Assembly: GCA_031430035.1 (NCBI GenBank)
Contig: JANPAS010000025.1
Coordinates: 6,670 to 70,669 of the forward strand
DNA from: JASGCK01 sp031430035
GTDB lineage: Bacteria > Pseudomonadota > Gammaproteobacteria > Burkholderiales > Burkholderiaceae_C
Length of the DNA: 64,000 nucleotides
Direction: 5' to 3'
The position numbers and the translations under genes are program-made. Below, piece after piece: positions 9,607 to 18,207 of the stretch (position 1 is the first letter of the stretch; each line of letters opens with the position of its first letter). The notes below the pieces were generated by a model. It was not told the origin of the DNA. It searched no databases and saw only the letters and a program-made list of their open reading frames with translations.

Positions 9607-10840
9607 CAACTTAACCGCAGTCTTAATGTTCGCGGCATTTGCTGCCGCCTACTTTATCTCTGCTGCCCTGCGTACGGTGACGGCGACACTGGCCCCGACG
9701 CTGACGCAAGAGTTTGCGCTGCAAGCCAGAGATTTAGGCCTCTTGTCGGGGGGGTATTTTTTGGGGTTTGCAGCCTTGCAAATCCCATTAGGTGTTTGGC
9801 TGGATCGCTATGGTCCTAGGCGCGTGATCTTACTGATGCTTTCGATTGCTGTGCTGGGCTGTGCGGTGTTTGCTGTGGCTACCAATTTTGCCAGCTTATT
9901 GCTCGCTCGCGTGCTCTGTGGTCTTGGCGTTAGCGTGTGTTTGATGGCGCCGCTGACGGCCTATCGCCGCTGGCTCAATCCCGAGACGCAGTTACGCGCG
10001 AATTCGTGGATGCTGATGTCGGGTTCGCTCGGTATGCTGTGTGCGACATTACCTGTACAAGCAGCTATGCCCGTTTTGGGTTGGCGTGGGATATTTTGGA
10101 CACTGGCGCTGTTGGTAGCCATCGCCATGGCTTTGATTGCTTTGTGCGTACCCGCTTGGCGTGAAGCCTTGTCAGATAAGCCGCTCCAGCCATCGGTGGC
10201 TGGTGAGGGGCAGCCACAATCGATTTGGCGACATCCCGTTTTTGTGCGGATGGTGCCGATTGGTTTTTTTATCTACGGCGGCATGATCGCGATCCAGACG
10301 CTATGGGTCGGGCCGTGGATGACACGCATAGCGGGCTATACCGCAGCAGAAGCGGCAGGTGGCTTGTTCGCGATCAATTTCGCTATGCTGATCAACTATT
10401 GGGCGTGGGGATGGATCAATCCCAAATTGGCGAGCCGTGGCTGGGATGCCGTTCGCTTGATGCGCATCGGGTTGCCGTTTAGCTTGCTCGCATTGCCACT
10501 CGCCGTGCTAGTGGCAACGGACACACCACTTGCCGCAGCTTTGGTTCTACCAATCTGGATCGTGTGGATTTTTTATTTTGTGAGTAGCGCCTTCGTGTCC
10601 CTTGCGCAGCCAGCCGTTGGGATGGCGTTCGAGAGTCACATGGCGGGTCGAGCGTTGACGGCCTATAACTTAGTCATTTTTATGGGCGTGTTCATCGTGC
10701 AATGGGGCATTGGTCTTGGCATCGATTTGTTTCGCTGGCTAGGCTTGGCTGAAGTGCAGGCTTACACCGCAGCATTTGGCGTATTTTGGTTATGTTGCGT
10801 GGCTTCATACGTGCATTTTTATCGTCATGCTCGGGGATAA
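9590..10840 (+). CDS. Major facilitator superfamily transporter
   Basis: Polytopic membrane protein with about 12 hydrophobic helices and the MFS loop 2-3 motif GVWLDRYGPRRVILL. Substrate cannot be inferred; general resemblance is to NarK/YnfM-like importers or exporters. The frame runs back into lapB without a stop, so the start is uncertain: GTG at 9590 (used here, leaving a short polar N-terminus before helix 1) or ATG at 9626, which would begin inside helix 1. Neither has a clear Shine-Dalgarno. It follows lapB and precedes the heptose genes, but nothing shows a role in LPS. Confidence 0.85.
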   Translation: MLKSSSNLTAVLMFAAFAAAYFISAALRTVTATLAPTLTQEFALQARDLGLLSGGYFLGFAALQIPLGVWLDRYGPRRVILLMLSIAVLGCAVFAVATNFASLLLARVLCGLGVSVCLMAPLTAYRRWLNPETQLRANSWMLMSGSLGMLCATLPVQAAMPVLGWRGIFWTLALLVAIAMALIALCVPAWREALSDKPLQPSVAGEGQPQSIWRHPVFVRMVPIGFFIYGGMIAIQTLWVGPWMTRIAGYTAAEAAGGLFAINFAMLINYWAWGWINPKLASRGWDAVRLMRIGLPFSLLALPLAVLVATDTPLAAALVLPIWIVWIFYFVSSAFVSLAQPAVGMAFESHMAGRALTAYNLVIFMGVFIVQWGIGLGIDLFRWLGLAEVQAYTAAFGVFWLCCVASYVHFYRHARG

Positions 10841-10847
10841 TCGCTGA

Positions 10848-11780
10848 ATGCAAGCAAACATGAAACCTAATTTAGCCAAGGCAAAAGTACTCGTGGTTGG
10901 AGATGCCATGCTAGACCGCTACTGGTACGGTGCGGTAGATCGCATTAGCCCCGAAGCGCCCGTGCCTGTCGTCAAAATCAATAAACGCGAAGACCGAGTT
11001 GGCGGTGCGGCGAACGTGGCCTACAACGCTGCTACCCTAGGGACTCAAACGTCTTTTTTAAGCGTTGTGGGTGATGACGATGCTGGGCGTGAGCTAGAGG
11101 AGCTGATGCGTAGCACGGGTATTGCGACCTACCTGACGCGTGATTCAAAATTGGAAACAACAGTCAAATTGCGTGTGATTGGACGTGCTCAACAGCTCAT
11201 TAGGCTTGATTTTGAAAACACACCTGAGCATGATGTATTGGCTGCACAAACGGATGCTTTTAAACAACTAGTGACTGCACACGATGCGATTTTGTTTTCC
11301 GATTACGCTAAAGGCGGGCTCGCGCATGTGGCGGAGATGATTGCGATTGCTCGTGCGGCTAAAAAACCAGTTCTGGTAGATCCCAAAGGCTCTAACTATG
11401 TGCACTATCAAGGTGCGACGGTGATCACTCCGAACCGTAGCGAGTTGCAACAGGTGATTGGCTCGTGGACGGATGAAGATGATTTGCAAGTGAAGGCTCA
11501 AAACCTGCGTGAATCTTTAAAACTAGAGACACTTCTCTTTACGCGTAGTGAGGATGGCATGAGCTTGTACGATGCCATGGGCGACTTGCACGTGAAGGCC
11601 GCAGCGCACGAGGTGTTCGATGTGACAGGGGCTGGAGACACGGTCATTGCGACCCTTGCCTCCTTGGTAGCTTCGGGCATGAGTTTGCGCGAAGCTATGC
11701 CGCATGCCAATCGCGCAGGTGGTATTGTGGTGGGCAAGTTTGGCACGGCAACCGTTAGCTACGAGGAATTATTTCAATGA
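10848..11780 (+). CDS. rfaE1: D-glycero-beta-D-manno-heptose-7-phosphate kinase
   Basis: PfkB/ribokinase-family kinase that makes heptose 1,7-bisphosphate for the ADP-heptose precursor of LPS inner core. Seen: VLVVGDAMLDRYWYG and RISPEAPVPVVK near the N-terminus, VGGAANVAYNAATLG for substrate binding, and the anion-hole/catalytic-base motif DVTGAGDTVIATLA near the C-terminus. At 310 aa only the kinase half is present; the adenylyltransferase half of E. coli HldE is missing, as is usual in betaproteobacteria, which encode it separately. A second ATG at 10860 is possible. It overlaps rfaD by 4 bases. Confidence 0.95.
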   Translation: MQANMKPNLAKAKVLVVGDAMLDRYWYGAVDRISPEAPVPVVKINKREDRVGGAANVAYNAATLGTQTSFLSVVGDDDAGRELEELMRSTGIATYLTRDSKLETTVKLRVIGRAQQLIRLDFENTPEHDVLAAQTDAFKQLVTAHDAILFSDYAKGGLAHVAEMIAIARAAKKPVLVDPKGSNYVHYQGATVITPNRSELQQVIGSWTDEDDLQVKAQNLRESLKLETLLFTRSEDGMSLYDAMGDLHVKAAAHEVFDVTGAGDTVIATLASLVASGMSLREAMPHANRAGGIVVGKFGTATVSYEELFQ

Positions 11781-12772
11781 GCACAAATAAGCGCATCGTT
11801 GTGACAGGCGCAGCAGGTTTTATTGGCAGCAATATCGTAAAAGGCCTTAATGCACGTGGCATTTCTGACATTATTGCGGTGGATGATTTAACCGAAGGCG
11901 ATAAATTTCGCAATTTAGCCGATTTACAAATTAGCGACTACGTGGACGCTGACGATTTCTATGATCGTTTTAGCAATGGCGGATATGGCAAAGTTGAAGC
12001 CATCTTCCACGAAGGGGCTTGTAGCGACACGATGGAGAGCGACGGCGCGTACATGATGCGCAACAACTTTAGCCTCTCGTGTCAGCTGTTTGACGCTTGC
12101 CAGACACAAGATACAAGGTTGCTCTACGCTTCGTCAGCAGCCGTGTATGGCGGTTCGGATACGTTTAAAGAATTGCCAGAGTACGAAAAGCCACTCAACG
12201 TCTACGGCTACAGCAAGCTCTTGTTTGATCAGTGGGTCAGGCGTCAAACGGCGATGTTCACGACTCAAAAAACACAAGTCGCTGGTTTTCGTTATTTCAA
12301 TGTTTACGGATCACGCGAGCAGCACAAAGGGCGAATGGCGAGCGTCGCGTTCCATCAATTTAATCAGATCAAGGCGGACGGCGCTGTCAAGCTATTTGGT
12401 AGTTACGACGGTTATGCAGCAGGCGAGCAAAAGCGTGATTTTGTCTATGTAGATGATGTGGTGGCTGTTAATCTGTGGTTTCTTGATCATGCCGACCAAT
12501 CAGGTGTCTTTAATCTAGGCACGGGACGAGCACAACCTTTTAATGATGTGGCTTTAGCGGTTGTGCAAGGCATGACGGGACAGCCCGCTAGCCTGGCGCA
12601 AATCGTTGAAAATGAAGCTATCGTTTACGTGGATTTTCCAGACGCTTTGAAGGGTAAATACCAAAGCTATACGCAGGCAGATTTAACCGCTTTGCGCGGA
12701 GCGGGCTGCGATCACGTATTTGCAGACGTGCAGCAAGGCGTTGCAGACTATTTGAAGCGTCTGTCAACCTAG
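11777..12772 (+). CDS. rfaD: ADP-L-glycero-D-manno-heptose 6-epimerase
   Basis: Final step of ADP-heptose synthesis for the LPS inner core. Short-chain dehydrogenase fold: N-terminal RIVVTGAAGFIGSNIVKGLN binds NADP, AVDDLTEG is the family signature, and the catalytic Tyr-x3-Lys is in VYGYSKLLFD. C-terminal FNLGTGRAQPFNDVA is also typical. Length 331 aa is normal. The start ATG lies in an ATGA overlap with rfaE1, with GAGGAA at 11763-11768 as its binding site, so both heptose enzymes are coupled. Confidence 0.96.
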   Translation: MSTNKRIVVTGAAGFIGSNIVKGLNARGISDIIAVDDLTEGDKFRNLADLQISDYVDADDFYDRFSNGGYGKVEAIFHEGACSDTMESDGAYMMRNNFSLSCQLFDACQTQDTRLLYASSAAVYGGSDTFKELPEYEKPLNVYGYSKLLFDQWVRRQTAMFTTQKTQVAGFRYFNVYGSREQHKGRMASVAFHQFNQIKADGAVKLFGSYDGYAAGEQKRDFVYVDDVVAVNLWFLDHADQSGVFNLGTGRAQPFNDVALAVVQGMTGQPASLAQIVENEAIVYVDFPDALKGKYQSYTQADLTALRGAGCDHVFADVQQGVADYLKRLST

Positions 12773-12850
12773 TACACTCGCATTCGTTTATTACACACGC
12801 GCTCAGTCGTTTACTGGGTTTGTTTTCTTATTCGCTCAAGGAGTTTTTTT

Positions 12851-13432
12851 ATGATCAAGAAGTTTATTACGGCCATCACCATGTTTGCCGCAATGTTGTA
12901 TGCAGCGGCCAGTTTTGCTGCTGTGGACGTCAACAAAGCCACAGCCGCCGAGCTCGATAGCGTAAAAGGCATTGGCCCTGCGATCTCTGCAAAAATTATG
13001 GACGAACGCAAAAAAGGTAGCTTTAAAGATTGGAATGACTTTATCGACCGCGTTAAAGGTATTGGCGAAGGCAATGCACCTAAATTTTCCGAAGCGGGCT
13101 TGACCGTGGGTGGCGCATCTTATAAAGGTGCTCCAGCAAAAACTGAAGCTAAGCCAGCCGCCAAAGACGCAAAGATGGATACCAAAGCAGCTGCAGCACC
13201 TGCAAAAGCGGATACAAAACCAGAAGCCAAAGCTGATCCAAAAGCTGACGCAAAGGCAAAAGCTGCTGCTGATAAGCAAGCAAAGGCCGATGCTAAAGCG
13301 AAAGAGAAAGCTGACAAGAAAGCTGCTGCTGATGCCAAGGCAAAAGAAAAAGCTGATGCTAAAGCTGCCAAAGCCGATAAAAAGGATGACAAGAAAGCAG
13401 ATGCCAAACCAACTGCTGACGCGAAAAAGTAA
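12851..13432 (+). CDS. ComEA-like helix-hairpin-helix protein with Ala/Lys-rich tail
   Basis: Residues 1-23 are a signal peptide (MIKKFITAITMFAAMLYAAASFA). Residues about 24-85 are a helix-hairpin-helix pair as in the competence DNA receptor ComEA (VDVNKATAAELDSVKGIGP, VKGIGEGNAPKF). From about residue 95 to 193 the protein is almost only Ala, Lys, Asp, Glu and Pro, built of imperfect KADAKAKEKADKKAAAD-like repeats that recall bacterial histone H1-like tails. Binding of DNA in the periplasm is a reasonable inference; the tail's role is unknown. A clear AAGGAG (12838-12843) lies 7 bases before the ATG, and a strong terminator follows. A comEA-like gene next to rfaD is common in betaproteobacteria. 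Confidence 0.85.
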   Translation: MIKKFITAITMFAAMLYAAASFAAVDVNKATAAELDSVKGIGPAISAKIMDERKKGSFKDWNDFIDRVKGIGEGNAPKFSEAGLTVGGASYKGAPAKTEAKPAAKDAKMDTKAAAAPAKADTKPEAKADPKADAKAKAAADKQAKADAKAKEKADKKAAADAKAKEKADAKAAKADKKDDKKADAKPTADAKK

Positions 13433-13451
13433 TCTTTTTGAACTTCACATA

Positions 13452-13476
13452 AAACCCGCTTCGGCGGGTTTTTTTA
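13452..13476 (+). terminator. Rho-independent terminator after the comEA-like gene
   Basis: Perfect 8-bp stem AAACCCGC / GCGGGTTT with a UUCG tetraloop (13460-13463) and a T run to 13476. It lies 20 bases after the comEA-like stop and only 14 bases before the yaaA start codon. Confidence 0.93.
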
Positions 13477-13490
13477 TTGATAATTGGAGA

Positions 13491-14267
13491 ATGATTTTTT
13501 TACTCTCTCCCGCCAAATCACTCGATTATGAAACGCCAGTCCCAGCGGGTCTACCCAGTACCAAGCCAATTTTTATGGACTCTGCGGGTGAGTTGATCAA
13601 TATTTTGAAGAAAAAATCACCTGCGCAAATCGCCAGTCTCATGGACCTTAGCGACAAGCTCTCTGCGCTCAACGTGGCACGTTATCAGGTTTGGAAACCT
13701 CGTGCCACAACTAAAAATGCCAAGCAAGCCGTGCTGGCTTTTAATGGTGATGTGTACGAGGGGTTGAACGCGGCATCGCTCTCAAATGCTCAGCTGCTAT
13801 GGGCGCAGGCGCACGTAGTGTCGCTTAGCGGCCTCTATGGCGTGTTGCGCCCACTCGACTTGCTGCAACCCTACCGCCTTGAAATGGGAACGCAGCTTGT
13901 TAATAGTCGTGGCAAAAATTTGTATCAATTCTGGGGATCAACAATCGCTGAATATTTGAATCAAGCACTCAGGGGCGATAAGACCCCTGTCATCGTTAAT
14001 CTTGCCTCGCAAGAGTATTTCAAAGCTGCTGATAAAAAGCATTTGAAGGCACGTGTCGTGGAGTGTGTTTTTGAAGAGTATAAAAACGATCGCTACAAAG
14101 TGATTAGTTTTATGGCCAAACGCGCACGAGGTTTGATGGCACGGTACGCAATTGAAAAGCGTATTACCAAAGCTGACAAGCTGCAAGCTTTTGATGTCGA
14201 TGGTTATGCGTACAGCGCTGAAGCTTCGGGTGAAGATCGCTGGGTTTTTCGTAGGCGTGTCGCATGA
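13491..14267 (+). CDS. yaaA: Peroxide stress protein YaaA
   Basis: DUF328/UPF0246 protein that in E. coli lowers free iron during hydrogen peroxide stress and binds DNA. Seen: N-terminal MIFLLSPAKSLDYETP, LSGLYGVLRPLDLLQPYRLEMG, VINLASQEYFKA and FMAKRARGLMARY, all family signatures. The frame remains open far upstream through the terminator and comEA-like gene, but the MIFLLSPAK start at 13491 matches the family N-terminus and gives 258 aa, the E. coli length. GGAGA ends directly at the ATG, too close for a good ribosome site. It overlaps queF by 4 bases. Confidence 0.93.
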   Translation: MIFLLSPAKSLDYETPVPAGLPSTKPIFMDSAGELINILKKKSPAQIASLMDLSDKLSALNVARYQVWKPRATTKNAKQAVLAFNGDVYEGLNAASLSNAQLLWAQAHVVSLSGLYGVLRPLDLLQPYRLEMGTQLVNSRGKNLYQFWGSTIAEYLNQALRGDKTPVIVNLASQEYFKAADKKHLKARVVECVFEEYKNDRYKVISFMAKRARGLMARYAIEKRITKADKLQAFDVDGYAYSAEASGEDRWVFRRRVA

Positions 14268-15103
14268 GCCCAATGCCGCAACCTCTCTCGCAAGCGCCAC
14301 TGGGAAAGGCTTCCAGCTATATCGATCAATACGATGCATCCTTGCTTTTCCCGATTGCGCGGCATGACAAGCGAGTTGAAATCGGTGTGAATGGCACCCC
14401 TCCATTTTTTGGGGCTGATATGTGGACGGCGTATGAAGTCTCATGGCTGAACGCACGTGGCAAGCCGCAGGTGGCATTGGCGCAAATCGCAGTGCCTTGC
14501 GAAAGCCCAAGCATTGTGGAGAGCAAATCGTTCAAGCTCTATTTGAATAGCTTCAACGGCAGCGTGTTTGCCGATTTTGATGTGGTGGCTCAAACCTTAA
14601 AGCGAGATGTCAGTGCTGCAGTTGGCGCGAGTGTCAGTGTGCGTTTACTTAAACCTGAAGTATTTGATGCCCAGGCCATTCATGAGCTGGATGGTTTGAG
14701 CTTGGATAGGTTAGATATTGACTGCAGTTGTTACACGCCAGCCCCTGAGCTGTTGAAATTGGAAGCAGAAGAAATCCCGGTGTCCGAAGTTTTGGTCAGT
14801 CATTTGCTCAAAAGCAATTGTTTAGTGACAGGCCAGCCCGATTGGGCATCGGTGCAAATTAGCTATTCTGGGCGAGCTATTAATCAAGAAGGCTTGCTGC
14901 AATACTTGGTCAGCTTCCGTAATCACAATGAATTTCATGAGCAGTGTGTGGAGCGCATCTTCATGGATATTTGGATGCGTTGCAAGCCAACTAAGTTGGC
15001 GGTCTATGCGCGTTACACAAGGCGTGGTGGATTGGACATTAATCCCTACCGCACGAGCCACCCAGCGGTGTTGCCAGCAAACACACGCATGGCACGACAA
15101 TAA
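14264..15103 (+). CDS. queF: NADPH-dependent preQ0 reductase QueF (long type)
   Basis: Reduces the nitrile of 7-cyano-7-deazaguanine to preQ1 for queuosine in tRNA. The 279-aa length and two-domain T-fold are those of the long E. coli-type enzyme. Seen: VESKSFKLYLNSFN (substrate/NADPH motif), catalytic Cys186 in SNCLVTGQPDWAS, and FHEQCVERIFMDIW. The start overlaps the yaaA stop (ATGA). It ends 2 bases from the convergent mlaB stop, leaving no room for a terminator between the two operons. Confidence 0.96.
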   Translation: MSPMPQPLSQAPLGKASSYIDQYDASLLFPIARHDKRVEIGVNGTPPFFGADMWTAYEVSWLNARGKPQVALAQIAVPCESPSIVESKSFKLYLNSFNGSVFADFDVVAQTLKRDVSAAVGASVSVRLLKPEVFDAQAIHELDGLSLDRLDIDCSCYTPAPELLKLEAEEIPVSEVLVSHLLKSNCLVTGQPDWASVQISYSGRAINQEGLLQYLVSFRNHNEFHEQCVERIFMDIWMRCKPTKLAVYARYTRRGGLDINPYRTSHPAVLPANTRMARQ

Positions 15104-15105
15104 AC

Positions 15106-15390
15106 TTAGGCGATCAGTTCATTCACGCCATATAGCCTTGCTAATTGCGTGAGCCTTGCGGGGGCGTTGTGAATGATGAGTTTTGCGTTCGCCGCCGCTG
15201 CGCCACGTCGCAAATCAAGCAACAGTGCGAGTGCAGAGGAGTCAAAAGTCGCTAGTTTGGAGGCATCAATTTGCCAATCAGCTGCACGTGCCTGCGCGAT
15301 CCAACTGTCTATACCAGCACTGCTGGAGGCCTTGCTGGACGAGGCCTCTGAGTGATCAAGCTTGGCAGGTAGGGTGAGCATGGTCGCCAT
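15106..15390 (-). CDS. mlaB: STAS-domain protein MlaB
   Basis: Small cytoplasmic STAS protein, the regulatory partner of the MlaF ATPase in the phospholipid ABC transporter. Only 94 aa. The recognisable core is WQIDASKLATFDSSALALLLDLRR, with the conserved D-S-S stretch where MlaB/anti-sigma antagonists carry their key Ser/Thr. Sequence similarity in this family is low, so the call leans on its position as last gene of the mla operon, 8 bases after mlaC. Confidence 0.85.
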   Translation of the reverse strand: MATMLTLPAKLDHSEASSSKASSSAGIDSWIAQARAADWQIDASKLATFDSSALALLLDLRRGAAAANAKLIIHNAPARLTQLARLYGVNELIA

Positions 15391-15398
15391 GGTATCAA

Positions 15399-16040
15399 TT
15401 ATTTTTTAATGCTTTTATTTTTTTCAGCTAGCGATTTAATCAAGCCATCAATGCCGTTGGCATTGACCTCTTGCGCAAATTGACCACGATACGTCTCGAC
15501 TAACCATACGCTGAGCACATTAATGTCGTAGATCTTCCAAACCGTGCCGCTGGCATCCGTCACTTTGCCGACGCGATAGTCGAGTTGAATAGGGTCGCCC
15601 TTGCCGCGTACTTCTGAGCGAACGATAACAGCAGCATCTTCGACCGCAAATCGCAGAGGTTTTACGACCACCGTTTGGTCTTTGATCTCTTTGATTGCAC
15701 CAGCATAAGTACGGATGAGTAACGCTTTGAACTCTTCTTGCAAGCGCTTTTGTTGATCAGGCGTTGCACTGCGCCATGCAGGACCAACGCTAGATGCAGT
15801 CATGCGCTGGAAGTTCACAAACGGAATGATTTTGGATTCGATTAAATTGGCAACCTTAGTCGCATCGCCCGCAGCCAATCCTTTATCTGCCTTGACAGCG
15901 TCAGTAATTTCAGTCGCTAACCGTTTGACAAGCACATCGGGAGCCTCTGGCGCAGTCGGTGCGGTTTGAGCAAAACCAAGCGTACAGGTAGCTGCGACAG
16001 CCGCCAAAAATGTGGTTAACAAATAACGTTTTGTGGTCAT
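15399..16040 (-). CDS. mlaC: Periplasmic phospholipid-binding protein MlaC
   Basis: Soluble shuttle carrying phospholipid between MlaA at the outer membrane and the MlaFEDB complex. A signal peptide (residues 1-25, ending near LGFAQT) precedes a Tol-Toluene-tolerance Ttg2 domain: IIPFVNFQRMTASSVGPAWR, EFKALLIRTYAGAI and IYDINVLSVWLVETYRGQF are typical. 213 aa is normal. AAGGAA lies 5 bases before the ATG. The 53-base gap from mlaA holds no obvious hairpin. Confidence 0.96.
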   Translation of the reverse strand: MTTKRYLLTTFLAAVAATCTLGFAQTAPTAPEAPDVLVKRLATEITDAVKADKGLAAGDATKVANLIESKIIPFVNFQRMTASSVGPAWRSATPDQQKRLQEEFKALLIRTYAGAIKEIKDQTVVVKPLRFAVEDAAVIVRSEVRGKGDPIQLDYRVGKVTDASGTVWKIYDINVLSVWLVETYRGQFAQEVNANGIDGLIKSLAEKNKSIKK

Positions 16041-16093
16041 AAAAATTCCTTGATTCTCAATTAACGAAGAATGAATGAAATGGTGGACAGTAT

Positions 16094-16891
16094 TTATTTC
16101 AAAATAATAGAGGGTATGGTGATAGATGGCAGTTTAGGCATCGATTGATCTGGGGGTGATTTTTCGGGATCGCTCGCAGAGTAGTCAATATCCTCATCGT
16201 TGGAGGGCTTTTGTGGATTGATCATATTTTGCCTTCGCTTCAAATAAACATCGCGAATGAAGCTGTATTTATCGAGCGCAATCGCGTCTACCGCATCAGT
16301 TGCGTTGAGTAGCTGTGTGCGTATGTCAACAATACGTGTGACTGTGAGCACATTACGCGTTGCGTTATCGGGTACTTTGTTGACTGGATCGTAGTAAGTA
16401 GCCGTGACGGTGCCTGTACCATCACGCACACTGGAGGGTCCCAAAATGGGAATCACAACATAAGGACCACTTGGAATGCCCCATTTCCCAAGAGTCTGTC
16501 CAAGATCGGCTTTGGGTGGTTGGATCCCTGCATCGGTTGCTATATCAAAAATGCCACCAATACCCAAAATCGTATTGATACCTAAGCGTGCAGCGGTCTT
16601 ACCCGCGTTGACGATTTCAAATTGCAGCGCGTGATTAATCATCGACCACACATCACCAATATTGCTAAAAAAGTTGGTGACACCTTGCCGTACAGGTGAT
16701 GGCACAACAGCCTTATAACCAATGGCCATAGGTTTGAGAATCGCGCCATCCACCGCATCATTGAACTTATAAATGCTGCGGTTCATGGGCTCTAAAGGGT
16801 CGGTGGGGTTCGCATTTGGCCCCGTCGCACAGCCTGCGAAGACCAGCAGTAGTGCTGCCGACGAAAGAAGTCGCAACAGTCGGCGCATCAT
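16094..16891 (-). CDS. mlaA: Outer-membrane lipoprotein MlaA (VacJ)
   Basis: Outer-membrane component that removes mislocalised phospholipid from the outer leaflet. The lipobox is VFAGC with lipidated Cys21. Then DPLEPMNRSIYKFNDAVDG, the helical lipid channel region, and GPYVVIPILGPSSVRDGTG, all typical. In E. coli mlaA is elsewhere on the chromosome; here it sits inside the operon between mlaD and mlaC, as in many betaproteobacteria. Its ATG overlaps the mlaD stop by 4 bases; a second ATG follows immediately. The Asp/Ser-rich C-terminus is variable. Confidence 0.96.
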   Translation of the reverse strand: MMRRLLRLLSSAALLLVFAGCATGPNANPTDPLEPMNRSIYKFNDAVDGAILKPMAIGYKAVVPSPVRQGVTNFFSNIGDVWSMINHALQFEIVNAGKTAARLGINTILGIGGIFDIATDAGIQPPKADLGQTLGKWGIPSGPYVVIPILGPSSVRDGTGTVTATYYDPVNKVPDNATRNVLTVTRIVDIRTQLLNATDAVDAIALDKYSFIRDVYLKRRQNMINPQKPSNDEDIDYSASDPEKSPPDQSMPKLPSITIPSIILK

Positions 16892-17385
16892 TTGGCCTTT
16901 ACGCTGGCGCTGTCAGATTTACTATCTGAGTTGTCAGCTGCTTTGCTATACAAAAATTTACTAATCAAGTCTTCCAAAACAATGGCCGATTGCGTTGCGC
17001 TAATCGCATCGCCATTGACCAAATTTTTATCGTCAGCACCAGCCGCAATGCCAATGTATTGCTCACCCAAGAGTCCGCTTGTCAAAATTTTGAGTGAGCT
17101 ATCTTTTGGAAACGCGAATTTGTTCTGCATGGAGAGCACAGCTTTTGCTTGGAATGTTTTATCGTCAAACGTGATCGACTCAACACGCCCAACCACCACG
17201 CCAGCGCTCTTGACGGCGGCTTTGGGTTTGAGACCACCAATATTGTCAAACTTGGCTGTCACTTTGTAATTGGAGTCAAAGCTGAGTGAGAGCAAATTGG
17301 CCGATTGCAGCGCCAAAAACAAAATCGCGGCAAAGCCAATGACTACAAAGAGTCCGACCCAAATATCATTTTTAGAACGTGTCAT
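16888..17385 (-). CDS. mlaD: MCE-domain protein MlaD
   Basis: Inner-membrane-anchored MCE protein forming the hexameric ring on the MlaFEDB transporter. One N-terminal transmembrane segment (IWVGLFVVIGFAAILFLALQ), then the MCE domain with VTAKFDNIGGLKPKAAVKSAG and LLGEQYIGI. The last 20 residues are Ser/Asp/Lys-rich. 165 aa is a usual length. A 33-base gap separates it from mlaE, and it overlaps mlaA. Confidence 0.96.
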   Translation of the reverse strand: MTRSKNDIWVGLFVVIGFAAILFLALQSANLLSLSFDSNYKVTAKFDNIGGLKPKAAVKSAGVVVGRVESITFDDKTFQAKAVLSMQNKFAFPKDSSLKILTSGLLGEQYIGIAAGADDKNLVNGDAISATQSAIVLEDLISKFLYSKAADNSDSKSDSASVKAK

Positions 17386-17418
17386 TTTTAAACTCCGAAT
17401 GGCTACTTTGAATCTTAA

Positions 17419-18207
17419 TTAAATACTAAACATGAGTGCGGTCAAGATGAAATCTAAGCCCAGAACGGCCAGCGATCCCATCACCACAGTGCGTGTGGTG
17501 GCACGTGATACGCCTTCGGGCGTCGGGTCGGCAAGATAGCCTTGCAAGAGCGCCACAAAAGTGACGGTAAAGCCAAAAACTAAGCTTTTAATAACGCCGT
17601 TGCCAACGTCATGCCACCAATCGACTCCGCCTTGCATCTGGCTCCAAAACGATCCAGCATCGATACCAATCATGAGCACGCCGACCGCCCAGCCGCCAAT
17701 GATGCCGACGGCGCTAAATACCGCAGCCAACATGGGCATAGCTATCACACCACCCCAAAAGCGCGGTGCAAGAATGCGCTTAACGGGGTCAACCGCCATC
17801 ATCTCCATGGCGGATAACTGCTCGCCCGCTTTCATAAGACCGATCTCGGCAGTGAGTGATGTGCCTGCCCGTCCTGCAAACAAAAGCGCGGTGACAACGG
17901 GACCCAGCTCTCGCACCAAGCTCAGTGCAACCAATAAGCCCAGCGCCTCGGCAGAGCCATAACGCTGCAAGGTGTAGTAGCCCTGAAGTGCGAGTACAAA
18001 ACCCACAAAAAGACCAGAAATAGCAATGATGGAGAGCGAGTAATTGCCGAGAAAATGAACTTGATCGCGCACCAATCCAAAGCGTTTGAGACATGCACCG
18101 CCATACGCAAAAAGCCTTGCAAATAGCTTTGCACCGTAGCCCATTTCAGCCAGCTTGCCGCGCACGCCAGCGCCGATATTTTCTAAAAATTGAGAAATTG
18201 CAATCAT
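17419..18207 (-). CDS. mlaE: Phospholipid ABC transporter permease MlaE
   Basis: Membrane subunit of the Mla phospholipid transporter. Five to six hydrophobic helices; signature stretches SLVRELGPVVTALLFAGRAG and AEIGLMKAGEQLSAMEMMAV in the MlaE/YrbE family coupling region. 262 aa is normal. It overlaps mlaF by 4 bases (ATGA), so ATPase and permease are co-translated. Confidence 0.97.
   Translation of the reverse strand: MIAISQFLENIGAGVRGKLAEMGYGAKLFARLFAYGGACLKRFGLVRDQVHFLGNYSLSIIAISGLFVGFVLALQGYYTLQRYGSAEALGLLVALSLVRELGPVVTALLFAGRAGTSLTAEIGLMKAGEQLSAMEMMAVDPVKRILAPRFWGGVIAMPMLAAVFSAVGIIGGWAVGVLMIGIDAGSFWSQMQGGVDWWHDVGNGVIKSLVFGFTVTFVALLQGYLADPTPEGVSRATTRTVVMGSLAVLGLDFILTALMFSI

Noticed and set aside
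13110..13490. N-terminal extension of yaaA through the terminator into the comEA-like gene
   Set aside because: The extension is Lys/Gln/Pro-rich noise, and the ATG at 13491 gives the exact family N-terminus and length.
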